Of a DNA stretch of 7,105 nt, positions 1 through 7,105 are shown in pieces; the stretch's first letter is position 1; each line of letters starts with the position of its first letter. The translations under genes and the position numbers were made by a program. Source of the stretch: DASQTB01 sp035642095. Its GTDB lineage: Bacteria; Actinomycetota; UBA4738; CALAEC01. The stretch lies in contig DASQTB010000079.1 of assembly GCA_035642095.1 (NCBI GenBank), forward strand, positions 1 through 7,105, given 5' to 3'. A model generated the notes under the pieces. The model did no database searches. It was not told the DNA's origin and saw only the letters and a list, made by a program, of their open reading frames with translations.

Positions 1-1
1 C

Positions 2-1273
2 GAGCCGGCCCGGGGCGAGCCCGCCGAGGAGCCCGGCGGCAGGGTCACCGACGTCGACGTGCTGGTCATCGGAGCGGGCCCCGGCGGGGCGGCGGCCGCT
101 CACCACCTGGCCCGGCACGGCGTGGACGTCCTGGCCGTCGACAAGGCCCGGTTCCCCCGGGAGAAGGTGTGCGGGGACGGCCTGACCCCCCGCGGTGTCG
201 CCGCCATCCAGCGCATGGGCGTCGACGCCGCCGAGCCGGGGTTCGTCCGGATCGAGGGACTTCGGGTCCACGGGCCCACGGTCCGGCTGGACCTTCCGTG
301 GCCGAGGCTCGAGTCGCTCCCGGACTTCGGCGTGGTCCGGACCCGTCATGACCTGGACCACATCCTGGTGCAGCGGGCGGTCAAGGCCGGGGCCACGGTG
401 TGGGAGGGCACGGAGGCCCTGGGGCCGGTCGTCGAGGACGGCTGGGTGGTCGGCGCCCGGGTGCAGCGGGAGGGCGGAGACGCGGAGACCATCCGGGCCC
501 GATACGTGCTCGCCTCGGACGGTGCGTCGTCGAGGTTCGGCCAGAAAGCGGGGGTCCGGAGAGATCCGGCGCGGCCCCTCGGCGTGGCCGCGAGACGGTA
601 CTACCGATCGCCTCGGCCGCAGGCCGGTTGGTTCGAGTCCTGGTTCGACCTGTGGGAGAACGGGGTGATCCTTCCCGGGTACGGCTGGATCTTCCCTGTC
701 GGCGACGGCGTCCTGAACGTGGGGGCCGGCCTGCTCAACACGACTTCGTATTTCAAGGAGATCTCGCCGCGGAGGATGCTCGACGTCTTCGAGCGCTCGC
801 TCCCACCCGAGTGGGAGATCGGCGAGGACAACGCCGTTGGTGACCTCCTCTCCGGTCCGCTGCCGATGGGGATGAATCGGCGGCCGCTGGCCATGCCGGG
901 CTTGCTCCTGATCGGGGATGCCGGAGGGCTGGTCAATCCGTTCACAGGAGAGGGGATCGCCTACGCCGTCGAGTCGGCCGAGGTCGCCTCGGAGCTGGTG
1001 CACGACGCGCTGGCCTCCGGCCGGCCGGGTCTGGCCCACGTCTATCCCGTCGAGCTGAAGCGGCGCTACGGACGCTACTTCACCGTGGGCCGGGCTTTCG
1101 CCCGGGCGATCGGCAACCGCCACTTCATGCGGCTCTCCGTGCTGTACGGGTTCCCCCGGGAACGCCTGATGAAGTTCGCCCTCCGGCTCCTGGCGAACCT
1201 CACCGACGGCCGCGACGGGGATCTGGACGACCGGTTGATGGACTGGATCGTGAGGATCGCCCCGGAGCGATGA
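2..1273 (+). CDS. Geranylgeranyl reductase family FAD-dependent oxidoreductase (possible menaquinone-chain reductase), 5' end outside window
   Basis: Flavoprotein of the geranylgeranyl reductase family, which saturates double bonds in isoprenoid chains (chlorophyll side chain, archaeal lipids, or menaquinone in the actinobacterial MenJ type). Numbering from the GTG at 59, visible motifs are the FAD dinucleotide fold VIGAGPGG (3-10), PREKVCGDGLTPRG near 33-46, the family segment GYGWIFPVGDGVLNVGAG (207-224), and the second FAD motif LLIGDAGGLVNPFTGEG (283-299). The frame is open to base 2 with no ATG, GTG or TTG before 59, and the 19 upstream codons all end in G or C. Starting at 59 would trim the first Rossmann strand (VDVLVIGAG) and leaves no good ribosome binding site, so the true start probably lies left of the window. 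The stop overlaps nuoA by four bases (ATGA), implying co-translation with complex I. Reduction of menaquinone is inferred from this context; reduction of another polyprenyl lipid is the main alternative. Confidence 0.88.
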   Translation, partial: EPARGEPAEEPGGRVTDVDVLVIGAGPGGAAAAHHLARHGVDVLAVDKARFPREKVCGDGLTPRGVAAIQRMGVDAAEPGFVRIEGLRVHGPTVRLDLPWPRLESLPDFGVVRTRHDLDHILVQRAVKAGATVWEGTEALGPVVEDGWVVGARVQREGGDAETIRARYVLASDGASSRFGQKAGVRRDPARPLGVAARRYYRSPRPQAGWFESWFDLWENGVILPGYGWIFPVGDGVLNVGAGLLNTTSYFKEISPRRMLDVFERSLPPEWEIGEDNAVGDLLSGPLPMGMNRRPLAMPGLLLIGDAGGLVNPFTGEGIAYAVESAEVASELVHDALASGRPGLAHVYPVELKRRYGRYFTVGRAFARAIGNRHFMRLSVLYGFPRERLMKFALRLLANLTDGRDGDLDDRLMDWIVRIAPER

Positions 1274-1628
1274 CGGACACGGGCCTGGCCGCCTACCTGC
1301 CGATCGTCGTCCTGGCGGCATTGGGCGGCCTGTTCGCGGGGGCCTCGGTCCTGGTCTCGCGAGCGCTGCAGCCGCGCCGGCCGACTCCGGCCAAGCTGGC
1401 GCCGTACGAGTGCGGGATCGTCCCCGAGCGGACGCCCCGGGAGCGCTTCTCGGTGAAGTTCTACGTCATCGCCATGCTGTTCATCGTGTTCGACATCGAG
1501 ATCATCTTCCTGTTCCCATGGGCGGTCACCTTCCGTCAGCTCGGGCTGTTCGGCCTGGTGGAGATGGTGATCTTCATCGGGATCGTGTTCGTGGCCTACG
1601 TCTACGTCTGGCAGCGAGGTGGTCTCGA

Positions 1629-1641
<13 letters not shown>
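1270..1641 (+). CDS. nuoA: NADH-quinone oxidoreductase subunit A
   Basis: Small membrane subunit of respiratory complex I (ND3 homologue), located in the proton-pumping arm next to the quinone channel. The 123-residue length is normal for the family. Three hydrophobic segments are visible at about 8-30, 63-85 and 93-115. The loop between the first two carries the YECG motif (46-49, Cys48), matching the flexible ND3 loop near the quinone site. The second helix holds FDIE with the conserved acidic residues Asp75 and Glu77. The ATG start overlaps the preceding reductase stop (ATGA). No strong ribosome binding site sits at ideal spacing: GGAG at 1264-1267 is too close and GAGG at 1252-1255 rather far, so translation may depend on coupling to the upstream gene. 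It ends inside nuoB. Confidence 0.96.
1616..1622 (+). promoter_or_regulatory. Ribosome binding site that sets the nuoB start
   Basis: GAGGTGG lies six bases before the GTG at 1629, within the end of nuoA. It matches the anti-Shine-Dalgarno end of 16S rRNA well and favours 1629 over the later in-frame GTG at 1668, which has only GGAG (1655-1658) nine bases upstream. Confidence 0.6.
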
Positions 1642-2131
<490 letters not shown>

Positions 2132-2135
<4 letters not shown>

Positions 2136-2629
2136 GCCCTGATGAGCTCGCCGGGAGTCTCCGTGACCGGTTCGACGACGTGCTGGTGGCCCGGGGCGAG
2201 GTCACCGTCACGATGGATCGAGATGCGCTGATCGAGGGCCTGACGTCGCTTCGCGACGACGACGGTCTCCGGTTCACGTTCTTGGCCGACGTGTCGTGCA
2301 CCGACTGGCCCGGACGGGACCCACGGATCTGGATGGCCTACCACCTGTACTCCCCAGAGCGGAACCACCGCGTCAGGGTCAAGGTGGGGCTCCCCCAGGA
2401 TGACCTGCGCGTCGCCTCGGCCACGTCGATGTTCCCGGCGGCCGATTGGCACGAGCGGGAGGTGTTCGACTTCTTCGGGGTGACGTTCGACGGGCACCCG
2501 GACCTCCGGCGGATCCTGATGCCGGACGAGTGGGTGGGGTATCCGCTCCGCAAGGACGAGCCGCTGGGCGGAGTGGCCACGCAGTACAAGGGGGCGTTCG
2601 TGCCGCCCCCCGACGAGCGAGGACTGTGA
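2132..2629 (+). CDS. nuoC: NADH-quinone oxidoreductase subunit C
   Basis: Complex I 30 kDa subunit, a structural part of the connecting module that packs against NuoD and carries no cofactor. The 165-residue protein has the family signature near 109-130 (EREVFDFFGVTFDGHPDL followed by RRIL), then PDEWVGYPLRKDEP (131-144) and a short C-terminal tail. An N-terminal alpha/beta region precedes it, with the usual YHLYSPERNHRVRVKV strand pair (70-85). The GTG start overlaps the nuoB stop (GTGA) and has a good ribosome binding site. It is a stand-alone gene, not fused to nuoD as in Escherichia coli. Its stop shares one base with the nuoD ATG. Confidence 0.95.
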
Positions 2630-3912
2630 TGGCCACCGGTGTCCCGTCCGACGTCGAGGGTCCCCGGATAGGACGGGGGACCACGGCTCAGGAGCTCAGG
2701 GACGACCTCCTGGTCGTGAACATGGGCCCGCAGCATCCCTCGACGCACGGCGTCCTTCGGCTCCTGCTGACCCTCGACGGCGAGCGGGTCGTCGACCTGA
2801 CACCGATCGTCGGCTACCTCCATACCGGGATAGAGAAGAACACCGAGTACCGGACGTGGCAGCAGGGCGTCACCTTCGTCACCCGGGCCGACTACCTGTC
2901 GCCGTTCTTCAACGAGCTGGCCTACTGCCTCTCCGTGGAGCGGCTGCTGGGGATCGAGGCCCCGCCCCGGGCTCGGACCCTCCGGGTGCTGCTGAACGAG
3001 CTGACCCGGATCCAGAGCCACCTGGTGTGGCTGGCCACCACCTCCCTGGAGCTGGGCGCGATCTCGATGATGCTGTACGGCTTCCGGGAGCGGGAAGGCA
3101 TCCTGGATCTCTTCGAGATGATCACCGGACTCCGGATGAATTACGGCTTCATCCGCATCGGCGGGCTGCTCATGGACCTTCCCGACGGCGCCGAGGGCCG
3201 GATCCGGGACTACCTCGACCACCTGCCCGGAAGGTTCGACGAGTACGAGGATCTCCTGTCGAAGAACCCGATCTGGCTGGAGCGCAACCGGGGGATCGGC
3301 GTCCTTCCCGCGGACGAGGCCCTCCGCCTGGGGGTTACCGGCCCCGTGCTCCGGGCATCGGGCGTGGCCCACGACCTCCGGAAGGCCCAGCCGTACAGCG
3401 GCTACGAGCAATACGAGTTCGATGTCCCCACCCGGACGGAGGGCGACTGCTACGCCCGGTACGAGGTCCGGATGGACGAGATGCGCCAGTCCATCCGGAT
3501 CTGCCGGCAGGTCCTGGACTCCCTCCCCGGAGGGGAGGTGATGATCGAGGACCCCAAGCTCCGTTGGCCCGCTCGGCTGGAGACGGGGCCGGATGGCATC
3601 GGCAACTCCGAGGCCTACGTGCGCCACATCATGGAGGACTCCATGGAGGCCCTGATCAACCACTTCAAGATCGTCACCCAGGGCATCCGGGTCCCCGCAG
3701 GGGAGGTGTACACGGCGGTCGAGTCACCCCGCGGCGAGCTCGGGCACTACGTGGTGTCCGACGGTGGCGTCCGCCCGTATCGGGTCCGGATGCGCGACCC
3801 CTCATTCTGCAACCTCCCCGCGCTCTCCCGGATGACCCCCGGACATCTGATCGCCGACGTGATCGCCTGCGTGGCCAGCATCGACCCGGTGATGGGCGGG
3901 GTGGACCGGTAG
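2629..3912 (+). CDS. nuoD: NADH-quinone oxidoreductase subunit D (quinone-site subunit)
   Basis: Complex I 49 kDa subunit, which forms most of the quinone-binding cavity with NuoB. It descends from the large subunit of NiFe hydrogenases but lacks the metal site. The protein is 427 residues, a normal length. Motifs seen: NMGPQHPSTHGVLRL (31-45), GYLHTGIEKNTEYRTW (62-77), RADYLSPFFNE (86-96), FREREGILDLFE (152-163), SGYEQYEFDVP (257-267) and the C-terminal ASIDPVMGGVDR (416-427). His40 and Tyr89 align with the quinone-headgroup His38 and Tyr87 of the Thermus subunit. Glu141 stands where that protein has Asp139 (alignment from memory). The ATG at 2629 shares its A with the nuoC stop and has GAGGA (2619-2623) five bases upstream. 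The TAG stop overlaps the nuoE GTG by one base. Confidence 0.97.
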   Translation: MATGVPSDVEGPRIGRGTTAQELRDDLLVVNMGPQHPSTHGVLRLLLTLDGERVVDLTPIVGYLHTGIEKNTEYRTWQQGVTFVTRADYLSPFFNELAYCLSVERLLGIEAPPRARTLRVLLNELTRIQSHLVWLATTSLELGAISMMLYGFREREGILDLFEMITGLRMNYGFIRIGGLLMDLPDGAEGRIRDYLDHLPGRFDEYEDLLSKNPIWLERNRGIGVLPADEALRLGVTGPVLRASGVAHDLRKAQPYSGYEQYEFDVPTRTEGDCYARYEVRMDEMRQSIRICRQVLDSLPGGEVMIEDPKLRWPARLETGPDGIGNSEAYVRHIMEDSMEALINHFKIVTQGIRVPAGEVYTAVESPRGELGHYVVSDGGVRPYRVRMRDPSFCNLPALSRMTPGHLIADVIACVASIDPVMGGVDR

Positions 3913-4475
3913 TGGCGGTGTTCGATGAGCGGCTCCGGGCGACCGCAGAGGGGATCGTGGCCCGATACCCCCAGCCCCGCTCGGCCCTGCTGCCGCTCCT
4001 CTATATGGTCCAGGCGAAACAGGGATTCGTCACCCGGGAGGGGATGCAGGAGGTCGGCCGGCTCCTCGGCCTGACCACGGCCGAGGTCGAGGCCGTGGCC
4101 ACGTATTACACGATGTTCAAGAAGCATCCCACCGGACGATGGGTCGTTTCGGTGTGCACCAACGTGTCCTGCGCCCTGGCCGGCGGGCGCCGCCTGTACG
4201 ACCGGGCCAAAGAGGCGCTCGGCACGGGTTCGACCGAGGTCACCGAGGACGGCGCCCTGACCCTCGAGGAGGTCGAGTGCCTGGGGGCGTGCGATGCGGC
4301 TCCGGTGGTCCAGGTGAACTACTGCAACTACGACCGGGTCACCGAGGACCGGCTCCTGGAGATGCTGGACGGGCTCCGGAACGACCATGTTCCCGAGCCG
4401 AGCCGCGGTCCCACACCGATGCCGCACGATCGCACGGCCCTGCTCCTGGCCGGGCTGGGGGACGAGGATGGCTGA
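3912..4475 (+). CDS. nuoE: NADH-quinone oxidoreductase subunit E (cluster N1a subunit)
   Basis: Complex I 24 kDa subunit with a thioredoxin-like 2Fe-2S domain. It holds cluster N1a beside the FMN of NuoF in the NADH-oxidising module. The protein is 187 residues from the GTG at 3912. An N-terminal helical part (YPQPRSALLPLLYMVQAKQG, 19-38) precedes the ferredoxin domain. The four N1a ligands are visible: Cys82 and Cys87 in CTNVSC, and Cys123 and Cys127 in ECLGAC. A tail of about 30 residues (from roughly 158), rich in Pro, Arg and Asp, follows the domain and runs into nuoF. The GTG at 3912 overlaps the nuoD stop (TAGTG), with a G-rich stretch at 3898-3905 as probable ribosome binding site. The GTG at 3918, two codons on, is an alternative. 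Confidence 0.95.
   Translation: MAVFDERLRATAEGIVARYPQPRSALLPLLYMVQAKQGFVTREGMQEVGRLLGLTTAEVEAVATYYTMFKKHPTGRWVVSVCTNVSCALAGGRRLYDRAKEALGTGSTEVTEDGALTLEEVECLGACDAAPVVQVNYCNYDRVTEDRLLEMLDGLRNDHVPEPSRGPTPMPHDRTALLLAGLGDEDG
4457..4462 (+). promoter_or_regulatory. Ribosome binding site for nuoF
   Basis: GGGGGA within the end of nuoE, five bases before the ATG at 4468. It supports this ATG over other in-frame starts upstream, which would add residues unlike NuoF. Confidence 0.5.
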
Positions 4476-5814
4476 CTTCGAGCCGGTGCTGACGGCCCGA
4501 TGGGGCAGGGACGGGGCCGATGGGATCGACGGCTACCTGGAGTCCGGAGGATACGAGGGCCTGAAGAAGGCCCTGGCCATGTCGCCGCAGGACGTGATCG
4601 AGGCCGTCAAGTCCTCGGGACTCCGAGGCCGAGGGGGCGCCGGTTTCCCGACCGGGATGAAGTGGGACTTCATCCCCAAGGATCACCCCGGTCCGGTGTA
4701 CGTGGTGTGCAACGCCGACGAGGGGGAACCGGGGACGTTTAAGGATCGCGAGCTGCTCGAGCGCGATCCGCATCAGCTCATCGAGGGGATCGCCATCGCC
4801 TCCTACGCTGTGGGATGCCGGCAGGCCTTCGTCTACCTGCGGGGGGAGTTCCTGTACCCGGGGCTCCAGCTGGAGCGGGCCCTGGGCGAGGCCCACGACC
4901 GCGGGTTCCTGGGCCAGGGGATCGCGGGGAGCGACGTCGACCTCGACATCGTGCTCCACCGCGGCGCGGGCTCCTACGAATGCGGTGAGGAGACGGCGCT
5001 GCTGGAGTCGCTGGAGGGAAAGCGAGGCCAGCCCCGGCTGCGCCCGCCCTTCCCGGCGGTCGAGGGTCTGTACCGATCTCCCACGGTGATCAACAACGTC
5101 GAGACGCTGTCGACCGTCCCCCACATCGTCGATCGGGGCGCCGACTGGTTCTCATCGATCGGCCCGGAGAAGTCGACGGGGACCAAGATCTTCTGTCTCT
5201 CCGGGAAGGTCGCTCGTCCCGGGAACTACGAGGCCCCGATGGGCACCCCCGCCCGGGAGATCATCGACGATCTGGCCGGCGGCGTCCCCAACGGGAAGGC
5301 GATCAAGGCGTGGACCCCCGGGGGGTCCTCGACGCCCTTCCTGACCCCCGACCACCTGGAAACGCCGATGGACTTCGAGTCGATCTCGGCGGTCGGCTCG
5401 CTCCTGGGAACGGGCGCGGTGATCGTCCTCGACGAGGCAGACTGCGTGGTCGACGCCGCCCTCCGGTTCACCCAGTTCTACGCCCACGAGTCGTGTGGCA
5501 AGTGCACGCCGTGCCGCGAGGGGACGTGGTGGCTGACCAAGATCCTGTATCGAATGGAGAACGGCGGAGGACGCCTGGACGACCTCCAGGTCCTCCAGGA
5601 CGTCGGGGACAACATGCTCTTCAAGAACTTCTGCGCCCTCGGCGACGGAGCGGTCTCACCGATCCACTCCTCGCTGAAGTACTTCCGCGACGAGTACGTC
5701 GAACACGTGAAGCGAGGGGGCTGTCCCCTGGAGGAGCGCCCGGCGGTGACGGCCGCCGAACCCCGCGAGGCTGGGGCCACCGGCGTCGTCGAGCTCGGTG
5801 AGGTGCTCCGGTGA
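4468..5814 (+). CDS. nuoF: NADH-quinone oxidoreductase subunit F (NADH- and FMN-binding)
   Basis: Complex I 51 kDa subunit. It binds NADH and FMN, accepts the hydride, and passes electrons through 4Fe-4S cluster N3. At 448 residues it is full length. Visible parts: the glycine-rich nucleotide motif GLRGRGGAGFPTGMKW (51-66); CNADEGEPGTFKDRELLE (81-98); GAGSYECGEETALLESLEG (167-185) with KRGQPRLRPPFPA; a beta-grasp SLBB region at about 243-325 including the WTPGGSSTP turn; and the C-terminal iron-sulfur domain. The N3 ligands Cys343, Cys346 and Cys349 lie in ESCGKCTPCREGT, and Cys389 in FCALGDGA. The ATG overlaps nuoE by eight bases and the stop overlaps the nuoG GTG (GTGA). NuoE and NuoF act as a pair, and the tight overlap fits equal synthesis. 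The roughly 25 residues after the iron-sulfur domain (PAVTAAEPREAG onward) look like a loose tail. Confidence 0.97.
   Translation: MADFEPVLTARWGRDGADGIDGYLESGGYEGLKKALAMSPQDVIEAVKSSGLRGRGGAGFPTGMKWDFIPKDHPGPVYVVCNADEGEPGTFKDRELLERDPHQLIEGIAIASYAVGCRQAFVYLRGEFLYPGLQLERALGEAHDRGFLGQGIAGSDVDLDIVLHRGAGSYECGEETALLESLEGKRGQPRLRPPFPAVEGLYRSPTVINNVETLSTVPHIVDRGADWFSSIGPEKSTGTKIFCLSGKVARPGNYEAPMGTPAREIIDDLAGGVPNGKAIKAWTPGGSSTPFLTPDHLETPMDFESISAVGSLLGTGAVIVLDEADCVVDAALRFTQFYAHESCGKCTPCREGTWWLTKILYRMENGGGRLDDLQVLQDVGDNMLFKNFCALGDGAVSPIHSSLKYFRDEYVEHVKRGGCPLEERPAVTAAEPREAGATGVVELGEVLR
5800..5805 (+). promoter_or_regulatory. Ribosome binding site for nuoG
   Basis: GAGGTG in the last codons of nuoF, five bases before the GTG at 5811. 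This fixes the nuoG start at the GTGA overlap and gives the expected short N-terminus before the 2Fe-2S domain. Confidence 0.6.
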
Positions 5815-7105
5815 GCGACCGGATCGGCCACGCCGTCACGGTCTCCATCGATGGCGGTGAACTCACCGTGCCGGCCGGCACCCTGATCATCCGGGCCGCG
5901 GAGGCCCTGGGGATCGAGATCCCCCGGTTCTGCGAGCACCCCTACCTGGACCCGATCGGGGCGTGCCGCCAGTGCATCGTGGAGGTGGAGGGCCAGCGCA
6001 AGCCGATCACCGCGTGCACCACGCCGGTGGCGGACGGGATGGTGGTTCGGACCCAGCACACCAGCGACATGGCCCGAACGGCCCAGGTCGGCATGCTGGA
6101 GCTCCTCCTGATCAACCACCCCCTCGACTGCCCGGTGTGTGATCGCGGTGGCGAATGCCCCCTCCAGGACCAGGCCCTGGCCTGGGGACCCGGCGAGAGC
6201 CGGTACGTCGATCCCAAGCGGGTCTACGAGAAGCCGATCCCCCTCTCCTCGCTCGTGCTGCTGGACCGGGAACGGTGCGTGCTGTGCACCCGATGCACGC
6301 GGTTCTGCGACCAGATCTCGGGCGAGAGGTTCATCGAAATGTTCGACCGCGGCCCCGCCGAGCAGGTGGCCATCGCGCCGGGTGAAGACTTCCGCTCGCC
6401 GTTCTCCGGCAACACCGTGCAGATCTGCCCCGTCGGCGCGCTGACGTCGTCGACCTATCGGTTCGCGGCCCGGCCGTTCGATGTGAAGTCCCAGTTCTCG
6501 GTCTGTCCCCACTGCGCCTGTGGCTGCTCGATCCAGGTCGACGTCCGCCGGGGCGAGGTCGTCCGACACCAGGCCGTCGACAACCCGGACGTCAACGACG
6601 CCTGGCTGTGCGACAAGGGCCGGTACGCGTTTCGGTTCCCCGATCGAGATCGGATCGAGACGCCGATGCTGCGGGTGCCGGGGCTGGAGCCGGCCCCATT
6701 CTCCGAGGTCCTGGGGACGATCGCGGGCCGGGCTCGAGGGGGCCGCGTCGCCTTCCTGGCGGGGGGGAGGCTGACGGACGAGGACGCCTACGCGCTGTCG
6801 AAGCTGGCCCGGATGGGCTTCGGAACGAACGACCTCGATCACCGCTCGGGCGGACGGCCCGACGTGCCGGTCGAGGTCGAGCGGGTCGCCGCCGCTGGGA
6901 TGCCAGTGACCTACGCCGACGTGGAGCGGGCCTCGACCATCATCGTGATCGGCCTGGACACAAGGGAAGAGCTTCCCATCCTCCACCTGCGGATCCGGAA
7001 GGCCGTCCGGGATCACGGCGCCAAGGTGTTCGTGGTCCATCCTCGACGGACCGCGCTGGCTCCGGTGGCGGAGCACATCCCCTGCCCTCCCGGTGGGGAG
7101 GCCGA
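5811..7105 (+). CDS. nuoG: NADH-quinone oxidoreductase subunit G, 3' end outside window
   Basis: Complex I 75 kDa subunit, the iron-sulfur wire from NuoF towards NuoB. The frame is open from the GTG at 5811 to the right edge: 431 codons plus two bases, of a family usually about 700-900 residues. Domains and ligands are intact as far as visible. The 2Fe-2S N1b ligands are Cys41, Cys52, Cys55 and Cys69. The His-Cys3 N5 ligands are His103, Cys107, Cys110 and Cys116. The N4 ligands are Cys156, Cys159, Cys162 and the remote Cys206 in ICPVGAL. The off-path N7 site is Cys232, Cys235, Cys239 and Cys267, spaced C-x2-C-x3-C-x27-C. From about 284 the molybdopterin-oxidoreductase-like domain begins, which in complex I carries no molybdenum. 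Extra cysteines sit at 166 and 237 beside two cluster sites. The gene overlaps nuoF by four bases. Confidence 0.95.
   Translation, partial: MSDRIGHAVTVSIDGGELTVPAGTLIIRAAEALGIEIPRFCEHPYLDPIGACRQCIVEVEGQRKPITACTTPVADGMVVRTQHTSDMARTAQVGMLELLLINHPLDCPVCDRGGECPLQDQALAWGPGESRYVDPKRVYEKPIPLSSLVLLDRERCVLCTRCTRFCDQISGERFIEMFDRGPAEQVAIAPGEDFRSPFSGNTVQICPVGALTSSTYRFAARPFDVKSQFSVCPHCACGCSIQVDVRRGEVVRHQAVDNPDVNDAWLCDKGRYAFRFPDRDRIETPMLRVPGLEPAPFSEVLGTIAGRARGGRVAFLAGGRLTDEDAYALSKLARMGFGTNDLDHRSGGRPDVPVEVERVAAAGMPVTYADVERASTIIVIGLDTREELPILHLRIRKAVRDHGAKVFVVHPRRTALAPVAEHIPCPPGGEA

Noticed and set aside
195..843. Alternative plus-strand frames inside the reductase gene
   Set aside because: Their translations are Arg/Gly/Ser/Pro-rich with no motif, while the main frame carries FAD-binding motifs from end to end.
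2338..3663. Minus-strand open frame of 441 codons opposite nuoC and nuoD
   Set aside because: It is a shadow of conserved NuoC/NuoD coding sequence, with no ribosome binding site or family motif seen. Its composition is that of a frame read backwards through GC-rich codons.
2856..3911. Long in-frame extension upstream of nuoE across nuoD
   Set aside because: The residues before the GTG at 3912 are Arg/Pro/Gly-rich out-of-frame nuoD sequence. NuoE homology begins just after that GTG, so this is not a fusion protein.
4339..5124. Minus-strand open frame of 261 codons opposite nuoE and nuoF
   Set aside because: It is antisense to the NADH-binding motifs of NuoF and its translation shows no domain.
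5478..7076. Minus-strand open frame of 532 codons opposite nuoF and nuoG
   Set aside because: It lies antisense to nuoF/nuoG, whose ligand motifs are intact. The translation is low-complexity, rich in Arg, Gly, Pro, His and Asp, with no recognisable domain. Long antisense frames are expected in GC-rich coding DNA.
6880..7105. Possible molybdopterin-dependent formate dehydrogenase instead of NuoG
   Set aside because: The N1b-N5-N4 order does resemble FdhF-type fusions, but the position directly after nuoF, the N7 spacing and the DKGRYAF-type continuation fit NuoG. The catalytic region that would settle it fully is outside the window.

Overview
The window is a single run of plus-strand genes from a GC-rich bacterium, most likely a member of the Actinomycetota. 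Reasons: strong G/C bias at third codon positions, several GTG starts, an A-B-C-D-E-F-G complex I gene order with separate nuoC and nuoD, and protein motifs of actinobacterial type (for example the GYLHTGIEKNTEYRTW segment in NuoD and CTNVSCALAGG in NuoE). The sequence does not fix the class. From memory the proteins look more diverged than Streptomyces or Mycobacterium homologues, so a deep or uncultured actinobacterial lineage is possible; this is inference.

Layout: positions 2-1273 hold a FAD-dependent geranylgeranyl-reductase-family oxidoreductase whose reading frame is open to the left edge. It is followed without any gap by nuoA (1270-1641), nuoB (1629-2135), nuoC (2132-2629), nuoD (2629-3912), nuoE (3912-4475), nuoF (4468-5814) and the first 431 codons of nuoG (5811 to the right edge). 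Every one of the seven junctions is an overlap (1, 4, 8 or 13 bases), so there is no intergenic DNA in the window. I see no internal promoter, terminator, RNA gene, repeat, mobile element or CRISPR array.

How the genes work together: NuoE, NuoF and NuoG form the NADH-oxidising module (FMN, NADH site and clusters N1a, N3, N1b, N5, N4, N7). NuoB, NuoC and NuoD form the connecting module that carries N2 and the quinone site. NuoA is the first membrane subunit. The remaining subunits (rest of nuoG, then presumably nuoH-N) should lie to the right, outside the window. The leading reductase belongs to the family that saturates isoprenoid chains. Its overlap with nuoA suggests that it modifies the menaquinone used by this complex I, but its substrate cannot be read from sequence.

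The window is an ordinary, intact housekeeping respiratory locus. I looked for a hidden or novel system on both strands and found none. The points worth a second look are small: the co-expressed reductase, the unbroken overlap chain, extra cysteines beside two NuoG cluster sites, and an Asp-to-Glu exchange near the NuoD quinone site.
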